Positions 1-6,452 of a stretch of 7,213 nt of DNA are shown here, in pieces. The translations under genes were made by a program, and so were the position numbers. This DNA is from Thermodesulfovibrionales bacterium (lineage in GTDB: Bacteria > Nitrospirota > Thermodesulfovibrionia > Thermodesulfovibrionales > Dissulfurispiraceae). How positions within the stretch are numbered: the first letter of the stretch is position 1; each line of letters begins with the position of its first letter. The stretch spans positions 1 to 7,213 of the forward strand of contig JAJOKM010000132.1 in NCBI GenBank assembly GCA_021129835.1, read 5' to 3'. Below the pieces are notes generated by a model. That model was not told the origin of the DNA and made no database searches. It saw nothing but the letters and a program-made list of their open reading frames with translations.

Positions 1-44
1 AAAGTGGTAGTTCAGAGCTTGGAGTTAAGGGTGAAAAACAACAG

Positions 45-1871
45 ATGCAGATCAAGAAGTCAGAAGATAGGAAGTTGAGAAAGCAGAAAGATAAAAACTC
101 GTCACTTGTTACACACCAGCCGCCATCTGCCAAAAAAACGGATATGCATATCCCGTCATATACCATCCCTGTAAAGATATTACCCCTTAATGAAGATAAA
201 TTCAGCCCATTTATTAAAGGCAAAAGGTCAACTCTAAATGAATGCCAGATGTTAATAGACTATATGCAGATGACTGTTCAGAGTGGCTTTGATGAACTCA
301 TATGCTTGGGTGCAATAGCCGGTATCGAAAAATACTGGTATCAGATCGAGACTGTTAAAAAAGTGCTCAAGCATTTTCATGGAAGGGTCCTTCTATGCGA
401 TGAGGTGGGTCTTGGAAAGACTATAGAAGCAGGGATGCTCATAAAGGAATATCTTATGAGGGGAATGATTAAGAATATCCTTATACTTACGCCTGTGACT
501 CTCGTGTCTCAGTGGAAGGAAGAGATGCTGTCCAAATTCCAGATTGAGTTTCTGACGATCGATGACATTGATTCTCAAGCGAATTCCGACGGCTTCTGGA
601 AAAACAGGTTCATAATAGCATCTCTTAATACCGCGAAAAACAGCAGGAACATGCCATTAGTTATTGAGCAATTTTATGACCTCGTGGTCGTCGATGAGGC
701 GCATCATCTAAGGAATAGACGGACCCTGTCGTGGAAACTCGTTAATCAGATTAAAAAGAAATTCATCTTTCTTCTAAGTGCCACGCCTGTCCAGAACAAC
801 CTCATCGAACTCTTTAATCTTATTACCCTTCTGAAGCCAGGACAGTTTAAGACAGAGAAGCTCTTTAAACAGGAATATGTAAAAAGAGGCAATCAGAGGG
901 TCCCGGTAAATAAAGAAAAATTGAGAGAACTCTTAAGGGATGTGATGATAAGAAATACAAGGAGCGCCATAGATCTTAAGCTTCCGAAGAGGTTTGCCAC
1001 AACCATAAGGGTCGAGCCTACTGCCGTCGAAAGCGAGATTTACAACGTAATCAGTGATTATCTCAGAAGACATGATCTCAAAAAACCGATGATTAACCTC
1101 CTTTTAAAGGAGGCAGGCAGCAGTCCCTTTGCCTTAAAGAATAGCCTCTTGAAAATAGGAAAGCCCTTTGCTAAAGAGGGGAAGGGGGGATTTGAAGGTA
1201 TCATCGATGCCCTTGATGATAATAAGGCGACCAGCAAAGGCGAGGCCCTTTTAGAGATACTTATGAAAAATCCCCATGAAAAAAAGATTATCTTCACGCA
1301 GTACATAAAGACAATGGACTACATTACAAATCTGCTACGAAGGGAAAAAATCCCTTATGTTACTTTCAGCGGTAATATGAGGGTGAGAGAAAAGGATTTA
1401 GCAATTGCAAGATTTAAAGATGAGATCCCCGTCCTTGTCTCTACTGAGTCTGGCGGCGAAGGAAGAAACATGCAGTTCTGTAATACAATCATAAACTTTG
1501 ACCTTCCATGGAACCCAATGAAAATTGAACAGAGGATTGGGAGGCTGCACAGGATTGGGCAGACCAGGGATGTGTTTATATTCAACCTCTCTGTGAAGGA
1601 TACTATTGAGAATTATATCATAGACATACTTGACAGTAAGATAAACATGTTTGAGATGGTTATAGGAGAGATAGAGCCAATCCTCGGACATTTGGGTGAA
1701 GATAAGGACTTTGAAGATATAATTATGGAAATCTGGCTTAAAAGTAAAGATAAGGATACCCTTAAACACGACTTTGAGCTGCTTGGTGATGAGATAGTAA
1801 ACGCCAAGTCTGAATATCTTAAATCAAAGGTTCTTGATGATGAGATATTTGGTGATGACTATGAGATATAA
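45..1871 (+). CDS. SNF2-family DEAD/H helicase (possibly 5'-truncated by window edge)
   Basis: This is a superfamily 2 ATPase of SNF2/RapA type, expected to be an ATP-driven translocase on double-stranded nucleic acid. Walker A/motif I is DEVGLGKT (residues 119-126), motif Ia TPVTLVSQW follows, motif II is DEAHH (217-221), and motif III is SATPVQNN (245-252). The second RecA lobe has IIFTQY (about 415), then SGGEGRNMQ and motif VI QRIGRLHRIGQ (496-506) with its arginines intact. The first 30 residues are basic; the last 30 are acidic. No nuclease, methylase or extra C-terminal domain is visible, so the protein is essentially the bare motor. The ATG at 45 has only a distant GGAG/AAGGG upstream, and its frame is open to the left edge with no other start codon in the window, so the true start may lie outside. 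The next gene follows after 125 bases on the same strand, suggesting an operon. Helicase class is secure; biological role is unknown. Confidence 0.93.
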   Translation: MQIKKSEDRKLRKQKDKNSSLVTHQPPSAKKTDMHIPSYTIPVKILPLNEDKFSPFIKGKRSTLNECQMLIDYMQMTVQSGFDELICLGAIAGIEKYWYQIETVKKVLKHFHGRVLLCDEVGLGKTIEAGMLIKEYLMRGMIKNILILTPVTLVSQWKEEMLSKFQIEFLTIDDIDSQANSDGFWKNRFIIASLNTAKNSRNMPLVIEQFYDLVVVDEAHHLRNRRTLSWKLVNQIKKKFIFLLSATPVQNNLIELFNLITLLKPGQFKTEKLFKQEYVKRGNQRVPVNKEKLRELLRDVMIRNTRSAIDLKLPKRFATTIRVEPTAVESEIYNVISDYLRRHDLKKPMINLLLKEAGSSPFALKNSLLKIGKPFAKEGKGGFEGIIDALDDNKATSKGEALLEILMKNPHEKKIIFTQYIKTMDYITNLLRREKIPYVTFSGNMRVREKDLAIARFKDEIPVLVSTESGGEGRNMQFCNTIINFDLPWNPMKIEQRIGRLHRIGQTRDVFIFNLSVKDTIENYIIDILDSKINMFEMVIGEIEPILGHLGEDKDFEDIIMEIWLKSKDKDTLKHDFELLGDEIVNAKSEYLKSKVLDDEIFGDDYEI

Positions 1872-2004
1872 ATACATAATTACACAGACCCAGCACTCAG
1901 CATCCCGGTACTTAAGGCGCTCAGCACTTAGAGCGATGAGTGCTGGGCAGATTACAGAGGCAAAAGAAGTATTGAGGACAATTTCAGAGGTAAAGAATGA
2001 ATAA
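1837..2004 (+). CDS. possible small overlapping ORF, 55 residues (47 if started at 1861)
   Basis: A short frame starts within the last codons of the helicase gene and ends with TAA at 2002-2004, eight bases into the next gene, so it would couple translation of the two neighbours. The ATG at 1837 has AAAGG (1826-1830) six bases upstream; a later in-frame ATG at 1861 also overlaps the helicase stop. The product would be basic in its first half and end with a short amphipathic, charged stretch (EAKEVLRTISEVKNE). Against it, much of its length is a palindromic, GCACTCA-like repeat region (1889-1947), which can keep a frame open by chance. I recognise no family. Treat it as a candidate leader peptide or small partner protein, or as chance. 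Confidence 0.25.
   Translation: MMRYLVMTMRYKYIITQTQHSASRYLRRSALRAMSAGQITEAKEVLRTISEVKNE
1889..1947. repeat. 10-bp perfect inverted repeat in the helicase/Cys-rich gene gap
   Basis: CCCAGCACTC (1889-1898) is perfectly complementary to GAGTGCTGGG (1938-1947). The 39 bases between them contain related words (CAGCATC, GCGCTCAGCACTTA) and a smaller CGCTC/GAGCG pair (1918-1922/1931-1935). No T-run follows, so it is not a normal intrinsic terminator. It could fold in the mRNA just before the next gene's ribosome site and affect its translation, or be a remnant of a GCACTCA-type heptamer repeat. Direct observation; function inferred. Confidence 0.6.
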
Positions 2005-3124
2005 GAGTCTATCAGAGGTGATATCAGATATACTCTCCTATCATGGCGCCCTTGTAGAGGAAACAGATGGTGGTTGTCTGGAGGTGCTCTGTCCTGATAG
2101 TCTTTCGAGCGCCCTCGGGTTCAAAGAACATGCAATATTATGTTTCTCCTACGATAAGACCGGGAGAGAAGCCATTTATGCCTCTTATGATTCCGAGCTA
2201 TTTAAGGCAATGGCAGGATTATTAAAGAACAAGGGAGAATTCTCTGCTGTCTCATTCAGATCCTCTCTGCCGAATACTGAAAAACTATTAAAGGTCATGC
2301 ACAAAAAAATTACCTTGAACAATGCTACCTTTCGCTTAGAAAACACAGAGCTAAAAAGCATCTCTTATTTGTTATGCTATTTTAAATATATAGCCATATC
2401 TGATGAAAAGCATGAAGGCATCATACAGGTGCTAATAAATGAATTGAATCTATCTGCCGTCCCTTTTGAAAATGGTGGAGTTCGACTTGAGGATTCAGCA
2501 GAGGAATTAAAAGATATCGAGAGGCATAACTTGAAGACAGTACTGCAATCCTCATATTTTGCAGGCGTTGGAATAACAAAAGAGAGGCTGAAGGAATTTA
2601 TCAAGAGTCTTGAAAGGAGGCTTAATCGTAATATTCGCAGGGTGCATGAATATTATGAGACCCTCAAGAATGAGGCAATAATTGCAGCACAAAAAAAGGC
2701 AGTTTCGATAGAAGACAGGCCGATCAAAGGAGAAGAGGTTGATGAACTACTGAAAAAGAAGATAAATGCCATCGAAACAGAGTGTAAATGGAAAATTCAG
2801 GACTTAATAACTAAATACTCCCTGAATATCCAAATAGAACCCGTGTCAGTTATCCGCGTAGAGACCCAATCGCCTGTATTCTGGATAAATATAAAAAGGA
2901 GGCTTGCTACAAGGTCATTCCCTATTACCTATAATCCAGTTATTAAGCAGTTAGATGCCTTACCGTGTGAATTATGTTTTAACCCTACGAAGCCTTATTA
3001 TATATGTGATGATAAACTCCATATCATCTGCAGCACGTGTTTTAAAATATGTCCTGATTGTGGAAAGCAATACTGCGGCGTATGTTATAGAAAAGGATGT
3101 CCAAGGTGTAATGTGAGGCAATGA
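1997..3124 (+). CDS. unknown protein with coiled-coil centre and Cys-rich zinc-binding C terminus
   Basis: I do not recognise the family of this 375-residue protein. Residues 1-165 look globular with no motif I can name. Residues about 170-275 are highly charged and helical (many E, K and R), probably a coiled coil. The C-terminal 50 residues carry 11 cysteines (324, 327, 337, 345, 348, 352, 355, 360, 363, 368, 371), mostly as CxxC pairs, plus His342. This looks like a treble-clef/RING-like or tandem zinc-ribbon module binding two or three zinc ions. There is no signal peptide or membrane segment, so it is cytoplasmic. The ATG is supported by AGAGG (1986-1990) six bases upstream. Downstream of the SNF2 gene on the same strand, it is a likely operon partner, perhaps recruiting the motor to nucleic acid or protein. 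Whether it acts as a ubiquitin-ligase-like protein, an adaptor or a sensor cannot be told from sequence. Confidence 0.85.
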   Translation: MNKSLSEVISDILSYHGALVEETDGGCLEVLCPDSLSSALGFKEHAILCFSYDKTGREAIYASYDSELFKAMAGLLKNKGEFSAVSFRSSLPNTEKLLKVMHKKITLNNATFRLENTELKSISYLLCYFKYIAISDEKHEGIIQVLINELNLSAVPFENGGVRLEDSAEELKDIERHNLKTVLQSSYFAGVGITKERLKEFIKSLERRLNRNIRRVHEYYETLKNEAIIAAQKKAVSIEDRPIKGEEVDELLKKKINAIETECKWKIQDLITKYSLNIQIEPVSVIRVETQSPVFWINIKRRLATRSFPITYNPVIKQLDALPCELCFNPTKPYYICDDKLHIICSTCFKICPDCGKQYCGVCYRKGCPRCNVRQ

Positions 3125-3130
3125 TATAAT
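3122..3130 (+). promoter_or_regulatory. possible extended -10 promoter for ferredoxin-AOR unit
   Basis: TGATATAAT matches an extended -10 box (TGn plus perfect TATAAT), overlapping the stop codon of the Cys-rich gene. No -35 hexamer is visible at the usual spacing, which extended -10 promoters can tolerate. Transcription would start near 3137, giving a leader of about 100 bases that begins with the hairpin at 3136-3167. The site is well placed to start the ferredoxin-AOR operon, but the hairpin may instead be a terminator. Confidence 0.35.
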
Positions 3131-3135
3131 TTCAT

Positions 3136-3175
3136 ATCTGCCTGCGCCGTGAGTACGCCAGACAGATAGATTTTT
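3136..3175 (+). terminator. weak hairpin plus T-run after Cys-rich gene
   Basis: ATCTG (3136-3140) pairs with CAGAT (3163-3167), and CTG/CAG and GC/GC pairs continue the stem past one mismatch and one bulge. TTTTT lies at 3171-3175, three bases after the stem. This resembles a weak intrinsic terminator separating the helicase operon from the ferredoxin-AOR operon. The broken stem and the gap before the T-run lower confidence. Confidence 0.35.
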
Positions 3176-3237
3176 GGTGAGGCAATTCGTGGTGTCTATC
3201 CCCCCACTTGCTTGGAACAGACAAAGAAGGACGACCT

Positions 3238-3655
3238 ATGCGACTAGTAGTGGCAGACATGGAGAAATGTATCGGTTGTCAGAGTTGTATGTCTGCATGT
3301 GCCAGAAGGCAAGGAGAGGCAGGGCTGGCCAATACCTGCATAGGTGTTAAGTCTGTCGGGGGCATGGCAAGAGGGTTTATTGCAGTAGTCTGCATAGCCT
3401 GCGATGCTCCTTCTTGCGCAAAGGTCTGTCTTACAAACGCCCTTAGTCCCAGGGAAAAAGGGGGGGAGTGCGTTTCAGTGCTTCTGACTGTATCGGGTGT
3501 GGTCACTGTCGCGATGCCTGTCTTATAAAGGCAATTTCTGGAATACCGAGATAAATAAGCCGGTGATCTGCATCCATCGCGGTTATTGTGTCAAGTATTG
3601 TCCTCATGGGGTGTTGAAATTCGAGAAGGAGGAGACCAGAGATGCTGAAGCATGA
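3238..3655 (+). pseudogene. AOR-associated polyferredoxin subunit, broken by two -1 frameshifts
   Basis: This gene encodes a four-cluster [4Fe-4S] ferredoxin of the type found beside aldehyde oxidoreductases, expected to carry electrons to or from AOR. The start is ATG 3238: AGAAGGA (3225-3231) lies six bases upstream, whereas the earlier TTG at 3208 has none. Coding runs in three frames. Positions 3238-3464 give CIGCQSCMSAC and CIACDAPSCAKVC; 3465-3539 give CIGCGHCRDAC; 3539-3655 give CIHRGYCVKYCPHG and the stop TGA. Each junction needs one missing base: one at a run of five A and seven G (3455-3466), one near 3539. Reconstructed length is about 139 residues. The last cluster motif has Arg where the second Cys is expected. 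The third segment ends 14 bases inside the AOR gene, so the two were translationally coupled. Without repair the product stops after about 96 residues with two cluster motifs. Either a decaying gene or assembly errors; the family call is firm. Confidence 0.82.
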
Positions 3656-5426
3656 CCCACTCGCAAATGTCCTTTATCTGGATCTCTCGAAAAAAAGCTT
3701 TCGGATAGAGCAAAGACATGATTTATTCGAAAGGCATATGGGTGGTGCTGGCGCCGCCATTCAGCTTCTTCATGAGGAGTGCCCTGAAGGGTGCGATGCC
3801 CTTTCTCCAGAGAATCCAATTGTATTTGCGGTAGGGCCCCTGACAGGATTATTCCCCCTTGCCTCAAAGACCGTTGCCATGTTTAAATCACCTCATACTG
3901 GGAATCTGGGGGAGAGTCATTGCGACGGACGAAGTGCTATTGCTATCCGTATGGCCGGATACGGTGCCATTGTAATAAAAGGTGCAAGCGACATACCACT
4001 TTATATTGCTATCCACGGCAATCAAATCTATTTTCGGGACGCTTCTTCTTTATGGAAGATGAAAAGTGGCTTTACTGCAGGCCGTATTATCAGAGAAAAC
4101 GAGCCAGGAGCAGGATTGAGGACGATTATGCGTATAGGCAGGGCCGGGGAGGAACTCGTCTCATACGCATGCGTAACTACAGAGACCTACAGACATTTTG
4201 GCAGGCTTGGATTGGGAGCGGTCTTTGGAAGCAAGAGACTTAAAGCCGTCGTAGTTTCTGGTAAACGCTCCCTCCCTATAAATGATAAGAGGCTTTACCG
4301 AAAAGTGTATGACGAGATTTACCACGCGGCCGTAAACTCCCCCGCGATGAAAAAATACCATAACCTCGGGACGGCCGGAAATGTTCTGTCTTTAAATGAA
4401 TTCGGCGGATTACCCACAAGAAATCTTAAACAAGCCAAATTCGAAAAGGCTCTTGAGATTTCTGGTGAGGCGTTTGCCAAACAGTATCTTGGCAGGCGAC
4501 TTTCCTGTTCTCACTGCCCTGTAGGATGCATACACATTGCTGCATTAAGGGAATCTTATGAAGATGAATCGTACTTTTACAAGACATCTATGATCTCCTA
4601 CGACTATGAGCTTATCTATGCATTGGGTTCTATGTTGGGCGTGTCTGATATCGAAGGGCTATTAAAATTGATGGACAGGATAGAAGTATTGGGTCTGGAC
4701 GCGATAAGTACCGGAGTAATCCTGGCATGGGCAACAGAAGCACAGGAAAGGGGTATTATATCTAAGAAAGAGACGATAGAGATCGAATTTAGCTGGGGGA
4801 ATTATACTGCCTATATGAATGCAGTGCAATTGATTATCGAGCAACCAAATGAATTCTATAAGAGGCTTGCAAAAGGGGTTGTACATGCGGCCTGCGTTTA
4901 TGGAGGAGAGGATTATGCCCTTGCCTTTGGCGGCAACGAGATGCCAGGATATCATACAGGTCCCGGAGCACATATAGGGGCTTTGATTGATGCAAGACAT
5001 AGTCACCTGGATAACGCCGGCTATAGTATTGATCAAACAGCGTCTGCTGAAAGGCATTTTACACCTGAGGGTGTTGCTGAAGCCCTGTTGGCTGAGGAAC
5101 GCTGGAGGCAGGTTCTATCAAGTCTTGTAGTCTGTTTCTTTGCCAGGGGAGTATACCGGCCAGATATCGTCTTAAGGACACTCCAGGTATCAGATTTTAA
5201 TTTTAGTATAGATGATATCCACCGTATTGGAGATGAGATACACCGAGAAAAATATAGATTCAAGATCCGTGAAGGATTTTCTCTGGATAATCTTCGAGTG
5301 CCTAAACGAATTTTTGAAACTCCATTGCCCGTTGGCAAATTAGATGAGGAGTTCATCCATAAGGCTGCCCTGTATGTTAAAGCCGAGGTATTAAAACACC
5401 CTCTAAGGCCCAAGGTGTCTAATTGA
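3642..5426 (+). CDS. aor: aldehyde:ferredoxin oxidoreductase (tungstopterin family)
   Basis: This enzyme family oxidises aldehydes to carboxylates (or the reverse) with ferredoxin, using a bis-pterin tungsten or molybdenum centre and one [4Fe-4S] cluster in the cytoplasm. The N-terminal domain (1 to about 210) has MGGAGA (33-38), the AGYGAIVIKG stretch and the GRLGLGAVFGSKRLKA block (about 187-202). Cluster ligands are CSHCPVGC (Cys289, 292, 296) and Cys498, nearly the same spacing as the 288/291/295/494 set in Pyrococcus furiosus AOR. ARHSHLDNAGYSID (451-464) is another conserved block. The classical DxxGL(D/C) pterin motifs are altered: the first is EVLGLD (348-353), the second SSLVVC (493-498). 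At 594 residues it is full length with no indel. The start has AAGGAGG (3626-3632) nine bases upstream, inside the ferredoxin gene. Substrate is not predictable. Metal is inferred as tungsten from the family. Confidence 0.95.
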   Translation: MLKHDPLANVLYLDLSKKSFRIEQRHDLFERHMGGAGAAIQLLHEECPEGCDALSPENPIVFAVGPLTGLFPLASKTVAMFKSPHTGNLGESHCDGRSAIAIRMAGYGAIVIKGASDIPLYIAIHGNQIYFRDASSLWKMKSGFTAGRIIRENEPGAGLRTIMRIGRAGEELVSYACVTTETYRHFGRLGLGAVFGSKRLKAVVVSGKRSLPINDKRLYRKVYDEIYHAAVNSPAMKKYHNLGTAGNVLSLNEFGGLPTRNLKQAKFEKALEISGEAFAKQYLGRRLSCSHCPVGCIHIAALRESYEDESYFYKTSMISYDYELIYALGSMLGVSDIEGLLKLMDRIEVLGLDAISTGVILAWATEAQERGIISKKETIEIEFSWGNYTAYMNAVQLIIEQPNEFYKRLAKGVVHAACVYGGEDYALAFGGNEMPGYHTGPGAHIGALIDARHSHLDNAGYSIDQTASAERHFTPEGVAEALLAEERWRQVLSSLVVCFFARGVYRPDIVLRTLQVSDFNFSIDDIHRIGDEIHREKYRFKIREGFSLDNLRVPKRIFETPLPVGKLDEEFIHKAALYVKAEVLKHPLRPKVSN

Positions 5427-5452
5427 TATGTGTAATTAACTTAGGGTATAAT
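5423..5452 (+). promoter_or_regulatory. sigma70-type promoter for the TPR lipoprotein gene
   Basis: TTGATA (5423-5428, five of six match to TTGACA) and a perfect TATAAT (5447-5452) are separated by 18 bases. Transcription would start near 5459, about 14 bases before the ATG at 5473, leaving just room for the ribosome site AGGAG (5464-5468). The -35 box overlaps the AOR stop codon, so the lipoprotein gene can be expressed independently of the AOR unit. Confidence 0.7.
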
Positions 5453-5472
5453 GAATATGATTTAGGAGAGAT

Positions 5473-6219
5473 ATGAAGAAGCAGACGCAAAGCAGTTACT
5501 CATTATTCGTCACTTTTTTGGTGCTTACTGCTTGTTGCTTACTCTTTACAAGTGGTTGTGCCACAACAACAGTTGCACTGGATCAAAAAAGGCAGGCTGA
5601 TTTTCACTATAAAATGGGTAGGGCCTATTTAAGTGAAGGCAGTACTCAGATGGCCTATGTCCACCTGCAAAAGGCATTGCGACTGAGCCCTGATAACAAG
5701 GAAATCCTTAACAGTTTAGGAGTTGTCTATCTCCGTCTGGAGGAATTCAAAAGGGCAAAAGACCTCTTTCTTAAGGCAGTATCCATAGACCCTGAATTCT
5801 CAGAAGCATATGCTAACATGGGTGTAGCCTATATGAAGACAGAGCAGTGGCAGAATGCCATAGAGTCTTTTGAAAAGGCATTATATAATCCACTCTACCG
5901 GACCCCTGAAAAGGCATTTCACAACATCGGCATGGCACATTATCGGGTTGGGCAATTTGAACTCGCTATCGATGCATTAAGAGACTCTATAAGAAGGTCT
6001 CCTTTATTTCCATTCCCACATTATGGGCTTGCCCTTGTCTATAACAAAACAGGCAGATATAAGGATGCTGCCTTAGCACTTAAAAGGGCAGTTGAATTAG
6101 ACCCTGTATTTAGGGGAAATAAAGCAAAATTTACGGAGCATGTAAGACAAAGACTTCGTGTAGAGAGGGAAGAGACGGATAACAGGGATTTCATGGAGAT
6201 AATAATGAGATCGTGGTAG
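5473..6219 (+). CDS. pilW: TPR lipoprotein, type IV pilus biogenesis/stability protein PilW/PilF-like
   Basis: This is a 248-residue outer-membrane-type lipoprotein built of tetratricopeptide repeats. The N terminus has a basic start, a hydrophobic stretch (about 11-26) and a lipobox-like FTSGC with Cys29 as the acylation site; Thr at -3 is slightly unusual. Five TPR units follow at about 40-73, 74-107, 108-141, 144-177 and 178-211, showing the usual G-x-x-Y/H and A-x-x-x-(F/L)-x-x-A patterns, then a charged tail. The break before repeat four (NPLYRTPEKAFHNIG) resembles PilF/PilW, where a similar Tyr-x-x-Pro...Asn-x-Gly stretch precedes the later repeats, and length is close to Pseudomonas PilF (about 250). 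PilF acts as pilotin for the PilQ secretin. The start is supported by AGGAG four bases upstream and the promoter at 5423-5452. No other pilus gene is in the window, so a generic TPR lipoprotein remains possible. The gene ends three bases from the convergent tRNA-Cys. Confidence 0.85.
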   Translation: MKKQTQSSYSLFVTFLVLTACCLLFTSGCATTTVALDQKRQADFHYKMGRAYLSEGSTQMAYVHLQKALRLSPDNKEILNSLGVVYLRLEEFKRAKDLFLKAVSIDPEFSEAYANMGVAYMKTEQWQNAIESFEKALYNPLYRTPEKAFHNIGMAHYRVGQFELAIDALRDSIRRSPLFPFPHYGLALVYNKTGRYKDAALALKRAVELDPVFRGNKAKFTEHVRQRLRVEREETDNRDFMEIIMRSW

Positions 6220-6222
6220 GTC

Positions 6223-6298
6223 TGGAGGCGGCGAGCGGATTCGAACCGCTGCATCGAGGTTTTGCAGACCTCTCCCTTAGCCCCTTGGGTACGCCGCC
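6223..6298 (-). tRNA. trnC: tRNA-Cys (GCA), CCA encoded
   Basis: Read on the minus strand, a perfect 7-bp acceptor stem (GGCGGCG/CGCCGCC) encloses a full cloverleaf. The D stem is CCC/GGG, the anticodon stem GAGGT/ACCTC with loop CTGCAAA, so the anticodon is GCA. The T stem is AGCGG/CCGCT with loop TTCGAAT. The discriminator is U, as expected for tRNA-Cys, followed by an encoded CCA (6225-6223). It lies 80 bases downstream of tRNA-Gly on the same strand and is probably co-transcribed. No clear terminator follows; its 3' end abuts the TPR gene's stop codon. Confidence 0.97.
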
Positions 6299-6378
6299 GA
6301 TAACAACACTTTTTAGCAGATAACACATAGTAAATAGCAGAAAGATGCCTATTCGTTGATCATCCACTTGTTTTATAG
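6299..6378. other. spacer between tRNA-Gly and tRNA-Cys
   Basis: The 80 bases are AT-rich and contain TAGCAGA twice (6314-6320 and 6335-6341). I see no third tRNA, promoter or terminator in it. It is probably a processed spacer of a dicistronic tRNA transcript. Confidence 0.5.
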
Positions 6379-6450
6379 AGCGGGTGGCGGGATTCGAACC
6401 CGTGACCCCAACCTTGGCAAGGTTGTGCTCTACCACTGAGCTACACCCGC
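6379..6450 (-). tRNA. trnG: tRNA-Gly (GCC), CCA not encoded
   Basis: On the minus strand the acceptor stem GCGGGTG/CACCCGC is perfect. The D arm has GCTC/GAGC, the anticodon stem is CAACC/GGTTG with loop TTGCCAA (anticodon GCC), and the T loop is TTCGAAT. The outer T-stem pair is an A-C mismatch (ACGGG/CCCGC). The discriminator is U, followed by CTA instead of CCA, so the 3' end must be added by the CCA enzyme. The 5' end lies two bases after the stop codon of the coiled-coil gene. Confidence 0.96.
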
Positions 6451-6452
6451 AT

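Larger units (their letters stand above)
3113..3186. repeat. 54-bp palindromic segment between 10-bp direct repeats
   Basis: GTGAGGCAAT occurs at 3113-3122, spanning the end of the Cys-rich gene, and again at 3177-3186. The 54 bases between hold an imperfect palindrome. This is the geometry of a small insertion with target-site duplication, but one 10-bp match could be coincidence. If it is an insertion, it supplied the present stop codon of the upstream gene. Confidence 0.4.

Noticed and set aside
3208..3237. TTG at 3208 as start of the ferredoxin gene
   Set aside because: It has no ribosome site, while ATG 3238 has AGAAGGA six bases upstream and begins at the usual N terminus of the family.
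3455..3466. Programmed -1 ribosomal frameshift in the ferredoxin at the A5G7 run
   Set aside because: In the zero frame the run does not give a slippery heptamer with matching re-pairing in both ribosomal sites, and a second unrelated -1 break follows near 3539, so mutation or indel error is simpler.
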